From the NCBI GenBank assembly GCA_024763035.1, contig JANTGG010000003.1, forward strand, positions 20,574 through 84,573: 64,000 nt of DNA, in the 5' to 3' direction. Position 1 is the stretch's first letter. Each line of letters begins with the position of its first letter. The notes beneath the pieces were generated by a model. The model was not told where the DNA came from. It did no database searches and saw only the letters and a program-made list of their open reading frames with translations. Below, piece by piece: positions 56,862-64,000 of this stretch. The position numbers were made by a program, and so were the translations under genes. The DNA is from Desulfocapsa sp. Its GTDB lineage: Bacteria; Desulfobacterota; Desulfobulbia; Desulfobulbales; Desulfocapsaceae.

Positions 56862-57070
56862 GGGGGACAGACCCGAATGGCGCTAGTTTATGGGTGTTTT
56901 ATTGGTTTCATAACAATCTGGTAATCGAATCTTGAACGTATTGAGGGCCTTATACAATACCCCGGAAATACAGGAAACAAAGATCAAGAAGCTTTAACAA
57001 ACTCAGCATCTGTGAATCACTGAAATATCAATATTTCTTGCTTAAACTGGCGCCATTCGGGACAAACCCC
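56862..57070. mobile_element. MITE-like ~200-bp element
   Basis: Terminal inverted repeats CCCGAATGGCGCTAGTTTA (56871-56890) and TTAAACTGGCGCCATTCGGG (57042-57061); no ORF inside. Confidence 0.6.
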
Positions 57071-57078
57071 AATAAAAG

Positions 57079-57125
57079 GTGGCCGTTGAAGCAGCACAAC
57101 AAATAAACCCACTCCCCAAACACCC
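57079..57125. repeat. long structured repeat, copy R4 left part (split by IS)
   Basis: GGTGGCCGTTGAAGCAGCACAACAAATAAACCCACTCCCCAAACACCC matches R1 53636-53684. Confidence 0.85.
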
Positions 57126-58768
57126 CATAGCCGTCAGGCTAAGACCTAATTCCCAATGGGGACAACCTCTCCAGCGCTACTCACGGTGAATGCTCCGAAG
57201 AGAATTTCAGGAGAGTAGTTCCCTGATTTATTTTTTTCCAGCAGGTGTTTCCTGCGACTCAACAGCAAGAACTCCGCCAGATATCTTTCAGTTGAAACCG
57301 TACCGCCGGTGATCATTTTCCTCAACCTGTCGATGTAGAAGACTATTGTTTTCATAGCCTTGTAAAAACTCAGGTTTTTTCCGTACAATTGTCTCAACAT
57401 CTTGCTGACGAACCACAGGATGCGCCAGCTTGTTACAATGATGAAGAGTTTAGCCCAGATATAACATTCCAGGCGTTCCTGTTTTACTTTTTTGACCTTG
57501 TCTATTTTCCAAATGGATTTCCACACCTTGAATGTCAGTTCAATCTGCCATCGGAGAGTATACACTTTCCAGGCGGTATCAATTGTAATTGCATCCTCAG
57601 AAGCGGAGGTGATAAACAGGGTCAGTTGAGCACGGGCCTTTGATCCATCACTTAACTGTCGTCCCTGATTTTTCGCATTTTTGTTCAGTTTGCGCATCCG
57701 CTCCTGGTATACAGACTCGGGCAACAGGTAGATAAATAAGCGTACCTGAAGGTCAAGATTCGCTCCAAGGAATACAGATTCTTCAATTCTCTGGACATCG
57801 AACTTTCGCATATTCATGGCTATTTCTGCAAAATCCAGCTCGATTATCTTATCACCCTGCTGCTGGTACACTTTTCTATTTGGGTGCAACCTGGCCAAAA
57901 AATGACCAAGTTGTTCAAGAATCCCATTTAATGCATCCAAGTGCATATATGCAAGATCCCGGACAACGAGATCGCCGTCGCCAACCACCTCAAGCGTCAG
58001 CATAGAATTCACGGCGTCCTGATCGTTGAAGGCATTCAGGCTGAGATCAACCACTTTCCCGGACAGAAGATCGTACTCAAGCTGAATTCTGACATTTGCC
58101 CTGGAACCACTGCCGCCACTTCCGGGAAAAACATCGGCCATGGACTCATCAACCTGGAAGCAGACAGAATCCTTTATCAGGATTCTGTCGAATTCCTTGC
58201 ATTGAATCAGTGACTCCGTCTCTGACAACTGCTTATGCAGCAATTCCCCAAGGGAGGCTTTCAAGAATGTAACAGCATATTTATTGAACCGCTCATCCAA
58301 TGCCTGCTTTGTGATTTCAATGTCATGGTCCAATTCAAGCTTGGTCGTAAGGTCGTTGAGGCTTTCGTAGGCCAGGCTGTCGGAATTGAATACGACAAGC
58401 GAAAGAAACGTAAATCCATCCAACCTGCTCTCTCGCTGGACAAATTTTGATTGGCGCGCTAACAGCTCAATTTCTTCCTGAGTGAAATGATTTTCGAACT
58501 GTCCTTCCAATGACTTTTCAAGCTGCTGGATTTCTAGCTTTTTTAATCTCCTAATGGTTGTAATTGCTTGAAATATAGGTTTTTTCAGGCTAATATGTAA
58601 GACATAAATCAATCACCACTACAAACACGATGGGGGCGTGTAACACCCCCATCAAAAAAAGGTGCCATTATGAGGCTGGGGAGCGAGAGAGATAAGCAGC
58701 TCAGGTTTTGTCGCTCCCGGTGTTTGCACATGATTACAGCATGTTAACCTCTTAGCCTGACGGCTATG
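57126..58768 (-). mobile_element. IS4-family insertion sequence, 1643 bp
   Basis: Perfect 19-bp IRs CATAGCCGTCAGGCTAAGA / TCTTAGCCTGACGGCTATG; 10-bp direct repeats CCAAACACCC at 57116-57125 and 58769-58778; single intact transposase ORF. Confidence 0.95.
57146..58612 (-). CDS. IS4-family DDE transposase
   Basis: IKDSVCFQVDESMADVFPGSGGSG, VVRDLAYMHLDALN, YTLRWQIELTFKVWKS (YREK-type motif). Confidence 0.95.
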   Translation of the reverse strand: MIYVLHISLKKPIFQAITTIRRLKKLEIQQLEKSLEGQFENHFTQEEIELLARQSKFVQRESRLDGFTFLSLVVFNSDSLAYESLNDLTTKLELDHDIEITKQALDERFNKYAVTFLKASLGELLHKQLSETESLIQCKEFDRILIKDSVCFQVDESMADVFPGSGGSGSRANVRIQLEYDLLSGKVVDLSLNAFNDQDAVNSMLTLEVVGDGDLVVRDLAYMHLDALNGILEQLGHFLARLHPNRKVYQQQGDKIIELDFAEIAMNMRKFDVQRIEESVFLGANLDLQVRLFIYLLPESVYQERMRKLNKNAKNQGRQLSDGSKARAQLTLFITSASEDAITIDTAWKVYTLRWQIELTFKVWKSIWKIDKVKKVKQERLECYIWAKLFIIVTSWRILWFVSKMLRQLYGKNLSFYKAMKTIVFYIDRLRKMITGGTVSTERYLAEFLLLSRRKHLLEKNKSGNYSPEILFGAFTVSSAGEVVPIGN

Positions 58769-59174
58769 CCAAACACCCCACCATAAAAATCCTGTAACTT
58801 ACCGAATCCAATAAATATAAACAACATTATGCGGTGGACTGTCTGGCGCTTTGTTTGCGGCTTTTTGCAAACAAAGTGACGGACAGGGAACAGAACATTG
58901 CGCCCCAGAGTAACCACCCAACTTCGAGCGTACGAGTGGGCACTCTAAGCGGTGTAGTGGAAGTCCTGGCTGGTAATGCGGTGGGCGGATGGTGGAGCAT
59001 TGTCAGGCAGGGCTGTAACGAACTTCCCTTACGCAGTCCGGGCTTTTTCGGTCTGCGCCAAACCTCCAAACCAGCTACAATCCACCCCTGAACCCGGACA
59101 CGGCAGCGGTCCGACGAAGCACCCGGCACTCAGAACCACAACCCAAGCCCAGGCGGACCGCTGCCGTGAGGAAA
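58769..59174. repeat. long structured repeat, copy R4 right part
   Basis: Continues from the TSD: CCAAACACCCCACC..CCTGTAACTTACCGAATCCAATAAATATAAACAACATTATGCGG... through GGCAGCGGTCCG..CGGACCGCTGCC. Confidence 0.85.
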
Positions 59175-59197
59175 GACCATGATCCAGCTGGAATTGT

Positions 59198-59587
59198 CTA
59201 AGTTAAAGTAGTAACAAACGAAGAAGCACAAATATCAGGGTCATTTGTGATAATTTGCATGTCAAAATGTCTTGCCGTGGCAGCAATCAAACGATCATGA
59301 AGTTCCGGAATGTCCATGATCTCAGATGCAGCTTTGAGAATTTCTAAACTGAGTGGTTCAAATTGATAGTTATCACTCTGCATGAGATCTTCAATATGAA
59401 GTAGCCCTACAGGGATTCTATTTTTTTCAAAAAGATACAAAACTTCCATCAAGACAATCGCCGGAATAATGATGGTTGCCTTCCCTTTGTCAGCTGCCTG
59501 AAATGCTTTATGTCTTTTATCGTTGATAACTTTCTTACCCATCATGAATTTGACAAGGGCTTGGGTATCTGTCACGAAATTACTCAT
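59198..59587 (-). CDS. VapC-like PIN-domain toxin
   Basis: MSNFVTDTQALVKFMMGKK...IIPAIVLMEVLYLFEK...IPELHDRLIAATARHFDMQIITNDPDICA. Start at internal ATG. Confidence 0.88.
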   Translation of the reverse strand: MSNFVTDTQALVKFMMGKKVINDKRHKAFQAADKGKATIIIPAIVLMEVLYLFEKNRIPVGLLHIEDLMQSDNYQFEPLSLEILKAASEIMDIPELHDRLIAATARHFDMQIITNDPDICASSFVTTLT

Positions 59588-59822
59588 TCTCAAACTTTCT
59601 TTCGAAGTGTTTCCATGAATCACTTCGAAGTTTCTTCACATCAGACAAGTCAAAAGGATAATCTGCCAGTATTCCCTGTAGTTGTATATTTACCCTCTTT
59701 GTAGATTGCTGTTTTTTATGGTGCACAAAATCAATAAAGTCAGACACAGAGTGTAACTCAGCCCCTGAAAGTCTGATTAATTTAGAGTAAATCCCATGCT
59801 TGATTAAGGCTGCTTCATTCAT
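59580..59822 (-). CDS. putative antitoxin partner of the VapC-like gene
   Basis: 80-aa ORF immediately upstream and overlapping the PIN ORF start by 8 bp. Confidence 0.65.
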   Translation of the reverse strand: MNEAALIKHGIYSKLIRLSGAELHSVSDFIDFVHHKKQQSTKRVNIQLQGILADYPFDLSDVKKLRSDSWKHFERKFENE

Positions 59823-59835
59823 AGAAAAGTCTCCT

Positions 59836-60210
59836 TTATGCAGAAATAGTATGTGTTCCCGGTGTGGTAGCCAGACGTTTAAATTGATTTTTTAGAATAA
59901 AAGCGTCTATAATCTCCTTTATAGTTCCCCTATCATGCTCTGGAAGTCGATCTATTTCTTCAAGCCGTTGTAACAGTTCTCGGTCTCCAATTTTTACTGC
60001 GGGCAAATCATCACGCTCATCTAACACAAGATAATCCATAGAAATATTAAATAGTCTTGCTATCTTTGCAACAACGTCTGTTTTAGGTTCATGGAGATTG
60101 CGCTCATAGCCTGAAATTTGTTTTTGATGAATTTTTAATTGGTTGGCTAACTGAGCTTGCGACCACCCACGTTCCTGCCGAAGTTGTTTTATCTTATCTC
60201 CAATGGACAT
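59836..60210 (-). CDS. XRE-family HTH regulator
   Basis: MSIGDKIKQLRQERGWSQAQLANQLKIHQKQISGYERNLHEPKTDVVAKIARLFNISMDYLVL; start at internal ATG 60210. Confidence 0.88.
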   Translation of the reverse strand: MSIGDKIKQLRQERGWSQAQLANQLKIHQKQISGYERNLHEPKTDVVAKIARLFNISMDYLVLDERDDLPAVKIGDRELLQRLEEIDRLPEHDRGTIKEIIDAFILKNQFKRLATTPGTHTISA

Positions 60211-60447
60211 AACCATAGCTCCCTTCAATTTGTCAAAGTAATCATATTTGTACTCAATATCTATATAATTATCTTGATACATGCTCAGGTCAAGTCTTTT
60301 GTGTTGACAGTGTAGTTATTCGTTGTATTTTATGGAGTACGTTTAGTCCCATTATTTTTCTCGGCAAAATTAGTCAGTCAACAGGCTTCAAACCTCGGAA
60401 TCACTCGCAGGGGCAGGATATACAGGTATGTTTTTAAGAATACGGTG

Positions 60448-60918
60448 TTAGGTTTTATAAGCGCTGCGATATTTTATCTGCATACCATTGAGGAAATTTC
60501 GCAGTATCTGATCCTTACATACCCGGTAATGTTTATGTCCGGGTTTTCTGAAAAAGGCACTGAGTTCATGTTTGCTCATACGAAAATCCGCCAGATCCAG
60601 AATGGCAAGAACCGCATCAGACTTTAACTTCAGAGCAATATTCAGTTTCCTGAAAATCAAATTGTTAGTCAGGCGTTTTTCTGCTTGTGGGAGTGGTCCT
60701 TCCTTTTTCCCCCTTCGCTCAATTATAAAACCGTTTAAAAAAGCGGCGAGTTCTTTATCTTTTAATTCTTTGTATTCAGGCTCACCATCCTTCTTTAACC
60801 ATTTTTTTACATCATCAAGGGTCACCTGCGGGTCAGTAAGACCGAATATTTTTCCCATTTCAGGATCACTTATATCAAAGGTATAGCGTATACGGCGGAG
60901 AATATCGTTGTTGCTCAT
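60448..60918 (-). CDS. DUF1456 (YehS-like) family protein
   Basis: MSNNDILRRIRYTFDISDPEMGKIFGL...DDVKKWLKKDGEPEYKELKDKELAAFLNGFIIERRGKKEGPLP; two repeats. Confidence 0.92.
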   Translation of the reverse strand: MSNNDILRRIRYTFDISDPEMGKIFGLTDPQVTLDDVKKWLKKDGEPEYKELKDKELAAFLNGFIIERRGKKEGPLPQAEKRLTNNLIFRKLNIALKLKSDAVLAILDLADFRMSKHELSAFFRKPGHKHYRVCKDQILRNFLNGMQIKYRSAYKT

Positions 60919-62030
60919 TTTTCATCCACTTCCACAGGAAAACCGGAGTCCTCGACCTGTGAACTGTAGAGATTTATGGCAGCTATGGTCAGTGCAATAA
61001 TGGAAGGACCAATAATAATCCCCCAAAATCCAAAGCTTGCGATTCCACCGAGAATAGAAAGAAGGATAAGGATTTCGTTCATGGTGTATTCAAAGCCGAA
61101 CAATTTTTTGAGATAACTGATAAAGATCAGGCGAAGAATATTATCGATAAAAAATCCCATCACCACCCAGACAACGATCAAAATCACTGCCACATGAATA
61201 TAGTTTCCGGCTAGAAGTTCTAGGGCAACCACCGGCACATAAACAAGGGCTGCTCCGACTATGGGAATAATGGAACAAAACCCGGCTAATACCCCAAGAT
61301 AGACGGCATCATAACCGTCTATAAACGCCATCAGAATACCAAAGGTAATGCCCTGTGCCACCATATTAAAAAGTGTTCCGTAAAATACCACTGACACTGT
61401 ACCGGTACATTCCCGATAGAGATATTTTTCATGGGCAAAACTTGTGGGCATCACCCGGGCGGTAAAATAGAGTATCTGCCTGCCATTGAGGTTAAAGAGA
61501 AAGTAAAAAATCATAATCCAGACTATCTGTACCACCACCCCTCCGGCACCTGATGCCATTCCGTTCACAGTCTTATACACTGCCTCCATGGAGACACCTT
61601 TCAGGGCTGAGAAACCTTCTGATTTTAGTGTTTCCAGAAATTTATGAAGGACAGGGATGGAGTCAGTAAAGGCAACACCTCTGTTTATCAGCTGCATGGT
61701 GACTTCCTTCACATGTTCAATATCAATACCCGACATCTGTGTATAGGTTTGGGAAAGAAAGTACACAAAGGGAGCAAAAATCATGCAAAGGAAAAAAAGG
61801 GTGAGAAGGGTGGCACTTATAAAACGGCTCTGTTTTCGAATACAGGCAGGAAAAATATCTCTAGCAAACAGGTCAACAAGTGCTGTAAACGCATGACTGG
61901 TACAAAGAGCAAGTACAGCTGCCACAAGAATATAATGGAGATAAGAGGAAAAAACGTAGAGTGAAGATGTTAAAAGTGCGAGGGTGAGGTATGAAAGAAA
62001 GCGAAGTCCTTCATCGGGTTTTTTTGTCAT
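60915..62030 (-). CDS. AI-2E family transporter/permease
   Basis: 371 aa multi-TM; FGILMAFIDGYDAVYLGVLAGFCSIIPIVGAALVYVPV, FGFWGIIIGPSIIAL. Confidence 0.88.
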   Translation of the reverse strand: MTKKPDEGLRFLSYLTLALLTSSLYVFSSYLHYILVAAVLALCTSHAFTALVDLFARDIFPACIRKQSRFISATLLTLFFLCMIFAPFVYFLSQTYTQMSGIDIEHVKEVTMQLINRGVAFTDSIPVLHKFLETLKSEGFSALKGVSMEAVYKTVNGMASGAGGVVVQIVWIMIFYFLFNLNGRQILYFTARVMPTSFAHEKYLYRECTGTVSVVFYGTLFNMVAQGITFGILMAFIDGYDAVYLGVLAGFCSIIPIVGAALVYVPVVALELLAGNYIHVAVILIVVWVVMGFFIDNILRLIFISYLKKLFGFEYTMNEILILLSILGGIASFGFWGIIIGPSIIALTIAAINLYSSQVEDSGFPVEVDEK

Positions 62031-62039
62031 AGTAACCTT

Positions 62040-63062
62040 TTATTCTACTTTTAATTCCCTGGTTAAAAGATCTTTAACCGCTGTGGAACAATCTTTATCC
62101 TCGTAAAGTATCTGATAAACCTGATCAAGAATAGGCATCTCAACACCCATACGCTGCACCAGATCATGAACAGACTTAGTTGTTTTCACTCCTTCTGCAA
62201 CCATTTCCATTTCATCGAGAATCTGCGGCAGTTTTTTCCCTTCACCAAGTTTCAGCCCCACCGTCCTGTTTCGACTGAGATCACCGGTGCAGGTAAGCAC
62301 AAGATCGCCCAATCCTGAAAGACCGGAAAAAGTGGCTATATCGGCTCCCATTTTCACTCCCATACGGGTAATTTCTGCCAACCCTCTGGTGATAAGGGCT
62401 GCCCGACTGTTTAATCCATATCCAAGTCCATCACTTATTCCTGAGGCAATGGCAACAATATTTTTAAGCGCTGCACTTATCTCAAGACCTATCATATCCC
62501 GGGCAGCATACACTCTGAACCGTTCACTGCCGAAAATTTTCTGTAATTTTTTCGCCTTATCAAGCTCATCACAGCCGATGGTCACCAGGGTGGGCAGTCC
62601 CATCCCCACCTCTTTGGCGAAAGATGGCCCTGAGAGAACAGAAAGGGTTATATTTTTGGTTTTTATATCGTCCTTAAGGGTTTCCCTCATAACCTGGGTC
62701 ATGGTCATGAGCGAGCTGTTTTCAATCCCTTTAACAGCAGAGACAACAAAACAGTTTTTTGCAAGATGGGGAGCAAGCTGTTCAAAAACAGAACGGTAAC
62801 CGTGGGAGGGGACAACCATACAAACAACTGCCGCCCCTTCAACGGCTTTTTTCAGATCAGATTCCACCTGCAGTGTCCCGGGAAAAAGAAAGCCGGGCAG
62901 GTATTTTTTATTTTCCCGCTCTCTGGCAAGAACTGCCAGATGCTCCTTATTGTGTCCCCAAAGAACAGTATCCTGTCCTTTTCCGGAAAGAACACCGGCA
63001 ATGGCCGTACCCCAGGAACCGGATCCAATAACTGCAATTTTTACAGAATAAGTATTACTCAT
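62040..63062 (-). CDS. gpsA: NAD(P)H-dependent glycerol-3-phosphate dehydrogenase
   Basis: VKIAVIGSGSWGTAIAGVLSGKG, SGPSFAKEVGMGLPT, AALKNIVAIASGISDGLGYGLNSRAALITRGL; start at internal ATG 63062. Confidence 0.97.
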   Translation of the reverse strand: MSNTYSVKIAVIGSGSWGTAIAGVLSGKGQDTVLWGHNKEHLAVLARERENKKYLPGFLFPGTLQVESDLKKAVEGAAVVCMVVPSHGYRSVFEQLAPHLAKNCFVVSAVKGIENSSLMTMTQVMRETLKDDIKTKNITLSVLSGPSFAKEVGMGLPTLVTIGCDELDKAKKLQKIFGSERFRVYAARDMIGLEISAALKNIVAIASGISDGLGYGLNSRAALITRGLAEITRMGVKMGADIATFSGLSGLGDLVLTCTGDLSRNRTVGLKLGEGKKLPQILDEMEMVAEGVKTTKSVHDLVQRMGVEMPILDQVYQILYEDKDCSTAVKDLLTRELKVE

Positions 63063-64000
63063 CGGCAGATTGTTCCATATCTCCTTCTTCCATTTCCTCT
63101 TCCGCTTCAGGTGCCACCAGATCCATTGCCACAACCTTTTCATTATCCGCCAGGTTGATCAAACGAACTCCCTGTGTTGTTCTGCCGATAATCCGTACAT
63201 TTTCAAGGGGCATGCGAATCATTTTCCCGGAGTTGGCAATAAGCATAACTTCAGTTTCATCATCCACCTGCATGGAACCAACCACCTTCCCGTTTCGCTC
63301 ACTTGCCTTAATGGCAAGAATCCCTTTACCGCCACGTTTCTGAATACGATGTTCCGAAACATCAGTCCGTTTCCCGTAACCGTTTTCAGTAACAGTCAAA
63401 ATGGAATCTGCAGAAGAGACAACAATTGCACCCACAACCACATCCCCTTCATTCAGCTTGATACCCCTGACACCAGCAGCGGTTCTGCCCATGGTACGAA
63501 CATCGGATTCATGGAAATGTATGGATGCCCCGTTTTCAGAGACAAGGAATATGGTATCATCACCGCTCAGGATATGAGCTGCAATGATCTCGTCATTCTC
63601 ATTAATGGTGAGAGCTTTTTTTCCACGTTTTCTGGGTTTAACAAATTCCTGCAGACTGGTTTTCTTCACCCTTCCCAATCGGGTAACCATAAGAATGGTT
63701 TTATCGCTGCTCTCCTCGTTAAGTTCGGAAATGGGCAGAATGGCTGCCAGTTTTTCATCTTCTGCAAGGTTGAGCAGATTCACTATCGCCTTGCCTCGTG
63801 CTGTTCGTCCGGCGAGGGGCAGCTGATAGACCTTTCTCCAGAAAATTTTTCCAAAATTGGTAAAAAAGAGGAAGGTATCAAGGGTGGATGCCACATACAG
63901 GTTGGAGACAAAATCCTCCTCAATGTTTTTCACACCAAAAACACCCTTCCCGCCGCGATGCTGTGATCGATAGAGGGTAACTGGGTTTCGCTTGATATAG
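63055..64000 (-). CDS. gyrA: DNA gyrase subunit A, C-terminal part (5' end beyond window)
   Basis: Repeated beta-pinwheel blades with GyrA-box-like IFLVSENGASIHFHESDVRTMGRTAAGVRGI; upstream codons stay open to 64000 (..LYRSQHRGGKGVFGVKNIEEDFVSNLYVAST). Confidence 0.95.
   Translation of the reverse strand, partial: YIKRNPVTLYRSQHRGGKGVFGVKNIEEDFVSNLYVASTLDTFLFFTNFGKIFWRKVYQLPLAGRTARGKAIVNLLNLAEDEKLAAILPISELNEESSDKTILMVTRLGRVKKTSLQEFVKPRKRGKKALTINENDEIIAAHILSGDDTIFLVSENGASIHFHESDVRTMGRTAAGVRGIKLNEGDVVVGAIVVSSADSILTVTENGYGKRTDVSEHRIQKRGGKGILAIKASERNGKVVGSMQVDDETEVMLIANSGKMIRMPLENVRIIGRTTQGVRLINLADNEKVVAMDLVAPEAEEEMEEGDMEQSADE

Noticed and set aside
52300-60300. CRISPR array
   Set aside because: Repeats are long, few, irregularly spaced and separated by genes; no short direct repeat/spacer periodicity and no cas genes.

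Overview
64 kb of what looks like a Gram-negative, probably deltaproteobacterial/Desulfobacterota-like chromosome (taxonomy is inference). Housekeeping backbone: radA, hemW, radC, gatB, rdgC-like, tRNA-Lys/Glu, UPF0210 + ACT protein, nadB, canonical parS + parA/parB, two tRNA-Ser, nifA-like activator, queH, rdgB, DUF1456, AI-2E transporter, gpsA and the 3' part of gyrA. Two regions are accessory. (1) About 20.0-45.3 kb is a one-directional natural-product/lipid locus: RND adaptor + pump, Sfp-type PPTase, LolA-like protein, a 2.7k-aa FAAL-ACP-KS-AT-DH*-KR-ACP-ACP synthase, an HHxxxDG acyltransferase, a 2.5k-aa C-A-PCP-C-A-PCP-reductase NRPS, and a second HxxxDG acyltransferase. Its parts list resembles lipid assembly plus envelope delivery (functionally like mycobacterial PDIM loci), with predicted reductive release. 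(2) About 52.3-60.3 kb is a repeat-riddled island: two displaced RHS C-terminal tips each followed by a small membrane ORF (toxin/immunity-like), two XRE+PIN modules, a precisely delimited IS4-family element (19-bp IRs, 10-bp TSD), a dead RAYT fragment with REP-like GGGGACAGACCCC hairpins, a MITE-like element, and several copies of a long structured repeat carrying inverted dif/attC-like motifs and a hairpin with compensatory base changes. No CRISPR array, rRNA or integron integrase was seen.
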